Shown piece after piece: positions 25,531 to 33,535 of a stretch of 64,000 nt of DNA. The stretch comes from Acorus gramineus. Lineage: Eukaryota > Streptophyta > Magnoliopsida > Acorales > Acoraceae. Numbering within the stretch: position 1 is the stretch's first letter; each line of letters begins with the position of its first letter. The stretch covers positions 20,490,216 through 20,554,215 of the forward strand of contig CM060850.1 of assembly GCA_030737835.1 (NCBI GenBank). Reading direction: 5' to 3'. The notes below the pieces were generated by a model. That model was given only the letters and a program-made list of their open reading frames with translations. It had not been told where the DNA came from and ran no database searches. Both the position numbers and the translations under genes were made by a program.

Positions 25531-27442
25531 GGCGCAGTGCGCGCGGTGCACCCGGGGCTGGGCGAGCGGGTGGTGCGAGCAGGCGATGCGAGCTGGTGGT
25601 GCGCGCGGGATGCTGCGAAGGGGCGCTGGGCGTGCGGGTGTGCGCGCGGGTTGCTGCGCTGGGGCGCAGTGAGCGCGCGGTGCACCAGTGGGGAGCTCGG
25701 CGGGGTGTCCGGGCGTGCAGGCTGGGCTCGGTCGTGCGACTGGGCGCGCGGGCTGAGGCGCGGCTGTGCGCCTGGGTAGGGTGGCTGTGCGTACGGCTGC
25801 CCGGGGGTTCGAGAGTGAGTCGGGGTGCTCGGGCTCGCGTGCGTACAGGCCGTATGTATGCTTGTCCAAGTGTTGTGTATTTTTAATGTATTTTTGTCGT
25901 ATTTGTGTATTTTACTCACCAAGTTGGTTACCCTATCTTGAAGATCTCGACGGACGGTCGCGCGACGACCCGGTCTTTGGTCAGTGGGACAATCCAACCC
26001 AGTTGGGAGGCGCTATACGCACTTGGGCGTATACCGTCCTCCCCTGGGGCACCGTAGTTGATATTAACCTGTGTAGTATGTAATCCATGCAGGCATGATT
26101 AATGTGTGGAATGCATGCCACCCTAGACTTTGTATGTTAGGGACTTGCACCCTTAGGATATGTGTAAGAGCCATGCATCCTGTCACCCTGTTCTCATGCT
26201 AGGAAGCCTCGGCCTATGCATGCGTCCTACTAGTTTAATTTATTAAATTAAATGCTAGCATATGATTATTAGCATGCCTTGTATAATTTGTATAATATTA
26301 TAGGGAGGGGCCTTGCGAGGTCAACATTGAGACCCGGGCTAGGGTACTCCGTGTTCCTTGTTTGGTTGTCGGGATGTCCTATATCGGGACCTCACGCTGC
26401 CCTCCCAAGGTTTCTTTTCCCAATAATATTATAACCCTGTTATTATTATAATATATGTTCCCCGCATCTTGGTTATGTGCCCTGGAGAAATTTTGAAGAA
26501 TTCATGGCATTAGAGTTGTTGTGATGTGTTGTCGGCGGATCCGAGTGGATCATATGCGATGGATAGGCTGTTCTGTTCCCTTCGTTGGATCCGTGTAGAG
26601 ACTGCCCCGGCGTTGAAAGGCTGTCCCGTGCAGGGGCTCCCATCAGTAGGCACCTCCTGATTTGGGACGGACTATGCTGAATGTGGGGGTGGCCGAACGG
26701 CCTACGGAGTGGGGAGAGACTATCGGTGGACCAAGGGTGACCATCAGCCTAGTCAGTCCCAATATCCTATGTCACCATATTGAGGGGTGAGGGTGAGGGT
26801 GTAGTGGGTTGGCGATAGCGACCCACTGGTTTGTAAGTCCCAATATCCTATGTCACCTATTGAGGGGTGAGGGTGAGGGTGTAGTGGGTTGGCGATAGCG
26901 ACCCACTGGATTTGTGTAGTTCCTGCCATTTTGTGGCTTGAATAATAAAATTGTGGTTAATAATATCTGGTGGTTAATATAGCTGTGATGCATGGGTTGT
27001 GCTGTTCACTGAGCGTGTGGCTCACCCCTCGCATAATTATTATTCTCTAGTGTCATCTGAGTCGGATCTGGAGGAGGAGCTCCCCGAGGGACTTCATCAG
27101 TAGCGGAGTAGCGCCACGTCCCGCGAGTATCAGAGGCTATCAGCATCCCTTTTGATTGTATGTGTTATATTCCGTGCTTGGGCACGCGTTTGTATGTTAT
27201 TTGGATGTCTTTGTATATATTGGCTCTCACAGGACAGTTGATTATGTATCGAGTCTGTAATATGTTTTGAATTACAGATTCAGTCTTTTAGCTTCCGCTA
27301 TTTGTGTATATATCATGTCAGCCCCTTTGTTGTCTGTGTTGAAAATTGTTGATGTTGTTATGGGTATATTATTGACTTCCTGTATTGACTGCTGATATCA
27401 TATATACACTTGCCGCGTCCCGGGGACGCCCGGGGCGTGACA
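25531..27442 (+). repeat. family-A 5' LTR, 5' truncated (A2)
   Basis: Begins inside the CpG-rich domain and ends GGGGCGTGACA. The micro-exon is at 25944-25979. Its acceptor reads AAG instead of CAG and its donor GTCAGT instead of GTGAGT, the only copy with both sites changed. Two G-tract/hairpin units lie at about 26785-26910 and CACTGAGCGTGTGGCTCACC at 27007. Confidence 0.88.
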
Positions 27443-27447
27443 AAAGT

Positions 27448-27460
27448 TGGTATCAGAGCC
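27448..27460 (+). other. primer binding site of element A
   Basis: TGGTATCAGAGCC, five bases after the LTR end. Complementary to initiator tRNA-Met. Confidence 0.9.
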
Positions 27461-27561
27461 TGGTCCTGTCAGAGCCAATGGTCTTCTTTTCGTAGAGATG
27501 AGTTCTAGGATTTCTATATGAGTATTCTGATCCTAGTGTCTGGTTTTCTTAGGTTGTTGAT

Positions 27562-28905
27562 ATGCCTCCTCGCAGAGGACGGCGCGGACATGGTCCCTCT
27601 CGACCTTTGGAGGTTTCCGGACCTACTAGAGGCGAGGATGCTACTGGAGAGTCCACGGCTGTGAGGCCAGGATCGGCGCAGGAGCCTCCCGCATGGGAAC
27701 GTGCGTTCGCTCGGATAGCGGATTTGGTGGAGACTCAGACCAAGGCACTGGAGGCCCAGACCAGAGTGTTGGTAGAGCAGGCGCGGGAGATTCAGGAGCT
27801 GAGGGCGGCCCGTGATGCAGTTCCACAGGTCCCCTTGGTGGCAGATCCGCCTGGTGTACCCGAAGTACCCCCAGTCCCCGTGGTGATTCCAGCGGCGAGA
27901 GTTCAGGATCCCCTGGCGAGGGAGGTGGGGCTAGAGGCTGCAGCGCGGGTGCAGCAGAGTGGCCTCGCAGCCTTTCTAAAGCTCCATCCTCCCGAGTTCT
28001 ATGGCCAGACGGCGGATCCCCTTGCCCCAGAGCGATGGTTGATGGAGGTGGATGCGATCTTCTCGACCATGCTCTGCACCGATCGCCAGCGAGTCTCCCT
28101 GGCCACCTTTATGCTGAAGGGTAGCGCTGCCGACTGGTGGGCTACCCGAGTGGTGGACATCCCCGAGGGAGTGGAGCAGCTTCTATGGGCAGGATTCCGG
28201 AGGTATTTCCTGGAGGAGTACTTCCCGTTCTCGACGCGGCAGATCGTGATGCAGGAGTTTGAACAGCTGACGCAGGGCTCTATGTCCGTCGCTGATTACT
28301 CCACGCGCTTCACGAGGCTTTCCAGATTCGCTCCAGCCTTGGTGATGGACGAGGAGACGCGGTGCCGTCGTTTCGAGCTTGGTCTCTGCAGCGCCATTCG
28401 GGTGCATGTCTCCTCCCAGGCTTTCTCGAGGTTCTCGGACTTGGTGTCTCGGGCGAAGACAGTCGAGCGAGACCTCGGGATCCTCGTAAGGGTTCCGCCC
28501 CCTTCTGCAGACCAGAGTCCTCCCAGGAGCCAGGACCAAGGACAGCGCAAGAAGAAGAGGCCCCGCTTTGATCTGTTAGCGGCTGCCTCTCCTCCAGCAG
28601 ATGTGGTGCCAGTGCGAGGTTCAGCACCCATTGCGGTGGTGCCAATCCAGGCCAGGCGACCGGAGACGCGGCGCTGCTACCACTGTCAGCGCATCGGGCA
28701 TATCTCGTATAATTGCCCAGATGCTGGCCGACCCCGTGTGCAGCCTCAGCGTCAGCAGCAGCAGCCACAGGGTGGCCGTATTGACCAGTGGAGGCAGCCA
28801 ATGCAGCCGGCGAGGCGTGCCCCTGCTCCTCAGCCGCAGTTCGTTCAGGGCAGAGTTGCAGCACTTTCGGCCGAGGAGGCGCAGGTTCCGGGCATCATGG
28901 TTTGA
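27562..28905 (+). CDS. gag polyprotein of element A (447 aa, intact)
   Basis: A single open frame from ATGCCTCCTCGC, a start shared with the family-B remnant at 37408. A basic N-terminus and a heptad-like helix (about residues 50-85, ETQTKALEAQTRVLVEQ) are followed by the gag capsid domain (PERWLMEVDAIFSTM to about residue 310, with ADWWATRV and FRRYFLEEYFP). A basic RKKKRPRF stretch comes next. Then the CX2CX4HX4C knuckle CYHCQRIGHISYNC (about residues 372-385) and a Gln-rich tail. Capsid forms particles and the knuckle binds RNA. The TGA at the end (GTTTGAGGT) probably replaced CGA, so the original gag-pol likely read on into protease. Confidence 0.93.
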   Translation: MPPRRGRRGHGPSRPLEVSGPTRGEDATGESTAVRPGSAQEPPAWERAFARIADLVETQTKALEAQTRVLVEQAREIQELRAARDAVPQVPLVADPPGVPEVPPVPVVIPAARVQDPLAREVGLEAAARVQQSGLAAFLKLHPPEFYGQTADPLAPERWLMEVDAIFSTMLCTDRQRVSLATFMLKGSAADWWATRVVDIPEGVEQLLWAGFRRYFLEEYFPFSTRQIVMQEFEQLTQGSMSVADYSTRFTRLSRFAPALVMDEETRCRRFELGLCSAIRVHVSSQAFSRFSDLVSRAKTVERDLGILVRVPPPSADQSPPRSQDQGQRKKKRPRFDLLAAASPPADVVPVRGSAPIAVVPIQARRPETRRCYHCQRIGHISYNCPDAGRPRVQPQRQQQQPQGGRIDQWRQPMQPARRAPAPQPQFVQGRVAALSAEEAQVPGIMV

Positions 28906-29724
28906 GGTAATGTTTTGTTTTCCCAGCTCCCTATATATTTATGTGTGTTGATTGCGGTTAAGCATGTGTGTGATGTCTCGATGAGCGGGTATCGAGAGTG
29001 GTTGTTCGAGTTAAGGAGGCCGGGTTGTAGCCGTCCTGGCAGAAGGTTCCCATCCGTAGGTACCACCGATGCAGTCGGAGGGGTACTGATCATGGGAGTA
29101 TACCAGGTAGAGGCTACCCGGGAGAGGATTAATGAATGATGTCGCGAGCGTGGAATCGTTCTCCCCCTTCGTTGGATCCAAGTAGGGACTCCTCAGCGTT
29201 AGACAGGCCTTCCTGACAGAGGGCTCCCATCAGTAGGCACCTCCTGATTTGGGTTCGGACTGTGCTGAATTGTGGGAGCGGACCAGGCGGCCCACGGTGT
29301 GGAGGAGAGGCTACCGGTGGACCAGGGGTGAAGAGCAGTCTAAGTCTCTCCCAAAGTCCCAATATGTCTCCTTTCGGGAGTGAGGGTGTGGATGAGGCGA
29401 AGACGCGTCGCCTCGTGACCCAATTGTTGTTCGACCGTTCCCAAGGATGTTGGGTCCGGTCTTGTGATGGATGTGGAAGGATATCGGTGGGTGATTATCT
29501 AGAGGTAGATGATCCAGTGAGGTTGGTAGTGTTCTTTAAAAGTGATGTCTTCTCCTAGTGTTCCTTTTCTGGTTTAAGGGGCCGTGTGAGGTCAGCGTTG
29601 AGACCCGGGCTAGGGTACTCCGTGTTCCTTGTTTGGTTGTCGGGGTATCCTATGTCGGGACCTCATGTTGCTCTCCCGAGGTTTCTTTTCCCAGTCAAGG
29701 AATACCCTGGAAGCATCAGCTGAT
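28906..29724 (+). other. LTR-homologous non-coding tract between gag and RT
   Basis: In place of protease and most of RT lies sequence that matches LTR interiors. TCTCGATGAGCGGGTATCGAG (28977) matches 42861. 29150-29560 matches B/E LTR stretches such as 46495-46800. 29580-29700 matches the module GAGACCCGGGCTAGGGTACT found in A and E LTRs. The family-B internal region has part of the same tract (51281-51440). No protein is encoded. Confidence 0.8.
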
Positions 29725-30356
29725 GGTGGATTAAGTGCGAGATTTGGTTGGAGCGTATGGTTTTCTGGGCCACTTGATTTCCGGCGAGGGCATATCTATG
29801 GACCCGGTCAAGATGCTCGCTGTGTCAAATTGGCGTCGACCGTCGAACCCCGCAGAGATTCAGAGCTTCCTGGGCTTGGCGGGTTATTGCGGGAGGTTTG
29901 TCGAGGGTTTCTCGAAGATAGCTGTACCTCCTAACCGCCTCGCTCGGAAGGATGTCCGGTTCGATTGGTCCCCGTCTTGCGAGGAGAGCTTCCTGGAGTT
30001 TAAGCGAAGGCTCACCTCAGCGCCAGTTCTTACCCTTCCGTCTGGGAGGGGTGGGTTCGCAGTTTGCTCCAAGGTATCGCGGTTGGGTGTGAGTGTGTCC
30101 ACGATCCTGCTCACGTCATCCCGTTCGAGCCGCTCATCTTCGAGCCGGACTTGTCATTCGTCGAGCAGCTGATTTAGATCATGGACCGCCGCGAGAAGAG
30201 GCTCCGCACCAAGACCGTCCATCTGGTCAAGGTGCGATGGCTGCACTGTTCCGGTGACGAGGCCCTTGAAAACTGGAGGATGCCTTGCGTGACGCGTATC
30301 CGCATCTCTTCCCTTCCTAGATGTTTTTGTATTATTTTGAGGACAAAATTTCCTAA
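29725..30356 (+). pseudogene. element A pol remnant: RT/RNase H junction fused to chromodomain tail
   Basis: The first part reads GFLGHLISGEGISMDPVK, then IQSFLGLAGYCGRFVEGFSK and RLTSAPVLTLPSGRGGF, the conserved end of gypsy RT. At about 30072 it jumps to the integrase C-terminal/chromodomain region (HDPAHVIPFEPL, then MDRREKRLRTKTVHLVKVRW). RNase H and the integrase core are deleted. Frame changes follow, and the last codons run into the polypurine tract. Confidence 0.88.
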
Positions 30357-30367
30357 GGGGGGAAGAA
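30357..30367 (+). other. polypurine tract of element A
   Basis: GGGGGGAAGAA immediately before the 3' LTR start TGTTATATATG: the plus-strand primer site. Confidence 0.88.
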
Positions 30368-33300
30368 TGTTATATATGTGTCACTTTTAACCTTCTGGTC
30401 ACCATTGGAACATTCTGGTAGTTTTCAGTTTTTTTCGTTTTTCGATCGGAACCGCTAAAAATTTCAGGCTTTTAGCTATCACCCTGAGTTTGAGGGCTCC
30501 GATTGAAAATCTAACTGCATATTATGTGTCCTGGTGCCATTCCAAGCCGCTCACAAAAATTTCATCGAATTCCGGTAACGTTTCAGAATTTCACAGTTCC
30601 GAAGCGTATCCGGGTTTTGACCGAGCGAGAAGTCATTGGGAGAGTTGACTTGGTCAAAGTGGGCCCATGACTTGGTCAACCCCTTTTGTTTTTTTGTGTG
30701 GTTGGGTTGACCCAAGTCAAATCTCACTTAATCCCCTCTAATGCTAGCTTAAACCCTAATTAACCTAGCTTAACCTAATCTAAGTGAGGGGATTATATAT
30801 AAGTGAATCTAAAATATCTCCCCCACTATTCATCATCTTCCCCATTTGATTTTCTCTCTCCCCCTCTCTCTTTTTCTGGATTTTGACCTAGCTAGAGGGG
30901 TTAAAATCAAAAGCACAAAGAAGAGAAAGGTTAGATCTCATCCCGATCTATCCACCGGTGGTCTCGGATTCGAGTTCCCACGAGTTTGACCCCCTCTAAC
31001 ACCCTCTTTTCTTCTCTGATTTCAGCCCCCCTTGGGCTAGGTAGAGATCTTGGTGGTGGAGGTCTTTGGGGAGGTGTTTCGGTGCACGAAGAGCTCCTGA
31101 TCCCCTTCCCTTCCTTTCCTCTCCTAGGGTAAGCTTTCTTTCCTTCCTTTTCTTGCTTAGATGCTTGTTTAGGAGGTGTTTTGGGTGCTGGTGGCTGTGG
31201 GTGGTTGTTGGTGGCTGTTGGAGGCCATTGGTGGCCGGAGAGAGGTGGTAGAGTGGCTCGGGCAGGGTGGTAGGTTGGCTCGGGTGGGCAGGCAGCGCAG
31301 GCAGGCAGCGCAGGCAGGCTGGCAGGCAGGCTGGCAGGCGCAGGGCTGGGCGCTGTCGGGCGTGCGCGCGGGTGGAGCAGGGGTGTTCGGGTGCTGCGCG
31401 CTGGGCGCCGTGCGGGGGCGTGCGCGCGGGGCACTGCTCGAGGCGCAGGGTGTGCCATGCGCGCGGGGCCGCGTGCGGGTGCTATGCGCAGGGCGCCGAG
31501 CGGGGAGTGTGTGCGGGGCATTGCGCTAAGGCGCAGTGCGGGTTGGTATGCGTGCGGGGCGCTGCGCTAGGGCACAGTGCGCACGGGTGCCCCGGGGCTG
31601 GGCGAGCGGGTGGTGCAAGCGGGCGATGCGAGCTGGTGGTGCCCGCGGGGTGCGCGCGGGATGCTGCGAAGGGGCGCTGGGCATGCGGGTGTGCGCGCGG
31701 GTTGCTGCACTGGGGCGCAGTGAGCGCTCGGTGCACCGGTGGGGGGCTCGGCGGGGTGTCCGGGCGTGCAGGCTGGGTTCGCGGGCTGAGGTGCGGCTGT
31801 GCGCCTGGGTCGGGGTGCTCGGGCTCGCGTGCGTACAGGCCGTATGTACGCTTGTCCGAGTGTTGTGTATTTTTAATGTATTTTTGTCGTATTTGTGTAT
31901 TTTACTCACCAAGTTGGTTACCCTATCTTACAGATCTCGACGGACGGTCGCGCGATGACCCGGTCTTTGGTGAGTGGGACAATCCAACCCAGTAGGGAGG
32001 CGCTATACGCACTTGGGCAAATACCGTCCTCCCCTGGGGCACCGTAGTTGATATTAACCTGTGTAGTACGTAATCCATGCAAGCATGATTAATGTGTAGA
32101 ATGCATGCCACCCTAGACTTTGTATGTTAGGGACTTACACCTTAGGATATGTGTAAGAGCCATGCATCCTGTCACCCTGTTCTCATGCTAGGAAGCCTCG
32201 GCCTATGCATGCGTCCTACTAGTTTAATTTATTAAATTAAATGATAGCATATGATTATTAGCATGCCTTGTATAATTTGTATAATATTATAGGGAGGGGC
32301 CTTGCGAGGTCAACATTGAGACCCGGGCTAGGGTACTCCGTGTTCCTTGTTTGGTTGTCGGGATGTCCTATATCGGGACCTCATGGTGCCCTCCCAAGGT
32401 TTCTTTTCCCAATATTATTATAACCCTCGTTAATTATTATTATATATGTTCCCCGCATCTTGGTTATGTGCCCTGGAGAAATTTTGAAGAATTCATGGCA
32501 TTAGAGTTGTTGTGATGTGTTGTCGGCGGATCCGAGTGGATCATATGCGATGGATAGGCTGTTCTGTTCCCTTTGTTGGATCCGTGTAGAGACTGCCTCA
32601 GCGTTAGAAAGGCTGTCCCGTGAAGGGGCTCCCATCAGTAGGCACCTCCTGATTTGGGACGGACTGTGCTGTATGTGAGAGTGGCCGAACGGCCTACGGA
32701 GTGGAGGAGAGACTATCGGTGGACCAAGGGTGACCAACAGCCTAGTCAGTCCCAATATCCTATGTCACCATATTGAGGGGTGAGGGTGAGGGTGTAGTGG
32801 GTTGGCGATAGCGACCCACTGGTTTGTAAGTCCCAATATCCTATGTCACCTATTGAGGGGTGAGGGTGAGGGTGTAGTGGGTTGGCGATAGCGACCCACT
32901 GGATTTGTGTAGTTCCTGCCATTTTGTGGCTTGAATAATAAAATTGTGGTTAATAATATATGGTGGTTAATATAAGCTGTGATGCATGGGTTGTGCTATT
33001 CACTGAGCGTGTGGCTCACCCCTCGCATAATTATTATTCTCCAGTGTCATCTGAGTCGGAACTGAAGGAGGAACTCCCCGAGGGACTTCATCAGTAGCGG
33101 AGTAGCGCCACGTCCCGCTATCAGCATCCCTTTTGATTGTATGTATTATATTCCGTGCTTGGGCACGCGTTTGTATGTTATTTGGATGTGTTTGTATATA
33201 TTGGCTCTCACAGGACAGTTGATTATGTATCGAGTCTGTAATATGTTTTTTATTTACAGACTCAGTCTTTAGCTTCCGCTATTTGTGTATATATCATGTC

Positions 33301-33423
33301 AGCCCCTTTGTTGTCTGTGTTGAAAATTGTTGATGCTGTTATGGGTATATTATTGACTTCCTGTATTGACTGCTGATATCATATATACACTTGCCGCGTC
33401 CCGGGGACGCCCGGGGCGTGACA
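30368..33423 (+). repeat. family-A 3' LTR, full length 3056 bp (A3)
   Basis: TG at 30368, CA at 33423. In order: TATA box ATTATATATAAG (30792-30803); leader; donor CTAGG/GTAAGC at 31129; intron 1 (31129-31933) with a CpG-rich domain at about 31260-31820; acceptor TTACAG; micro-exon 31934-31969 (36 nt); donor GTGAGT at 31970. Then the GAGACCCGGGCTAGGG module (32280-32420), two G-tract/hairpin units (32770-32910), CACTGAGCGTGTGGCTCACC (33001), acceptor TTCTCCAG ending 33044, and the terminus GCGTCCCGGGGACG...GGGGCGTGACA. Splice roles are inferred from sequence only. Confidence 0.92.
30792..30803 (+). promoter_or_regulatory. TATA box in family-A LTR
   Basis: ATTATATATAAG upstream of a CT-rich leader (CTCTCTCCCCCTCTCTC). 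It would place the transcript start near 30830. Confidence 0.6.
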
Positions 33424-33535
33424 GCACTATCGTGGACGGGATCAAGAAGTGACTCGACGCGGCCAAAGGCAACTAGGTGGATGAACTCCCTTCGGTATTA
33501 TGGGTGTACTGCACAACGGCATGAAGGGATACAGG
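33424..33535 (+). pseudogene. element C integrase, upstream piece
   Basis: Reads TIVDGIKK*LDAAKGN*VDE and then LPSVLWVYCTT, a Tat/Retand-type gypsy integrase. The two stops replace CGA (now TGA) and TGG (now TAG). The reading continues after family-B element insertion at 57358, the ACAGG duplication (33531-33535, 57353-57357) marking the site. The upstream part of element C is absent and family-A LTR abuts it directly. Confidence 0.85.

Larger units (their letters stand above)
25531..33423 (+). mobile_element. Ty3/gypsy element of family A (chromovirus, probably Tekay-like), 5' truncated
   Basis: A truncated 5' LTR (25531-27442), primer site, intact gag, non-coding LTR-like tract, RT fragment and integrase/chromodomain tail, polypurine tract, and full 3' LTR (30368-33423). 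Long LTRs and the REKRLRTKT...VKVRW tail point to a chromovirus of the Tekay/Del type. Protease, most of RT, RNase H and the integrase core are deleted, so it could move only with helper proteins. Element D lies on its left and element C on its right; no matching target duplication is found. Confidence 0.88.

Noticed and set aside
27448-27460. Possible tRNA-Met gene at TGGTATCAGAGCC sites
   Set aside because: Only the 3'-end complement is present, directly after LTRs. These are primer binding sites.
31176-31995. Long Gly/Arg/Ala/Cys-rich open frames on both strands of the GC-rich LTR domains (also 39008-40112, 44352-45621, 48310-49118, 61185-62338)
   Set aside because: They arise because stop codons are rare in GC-rich repeats. 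All frames are open, the reading is not conserved between copies, and several cross inferred splice sites.
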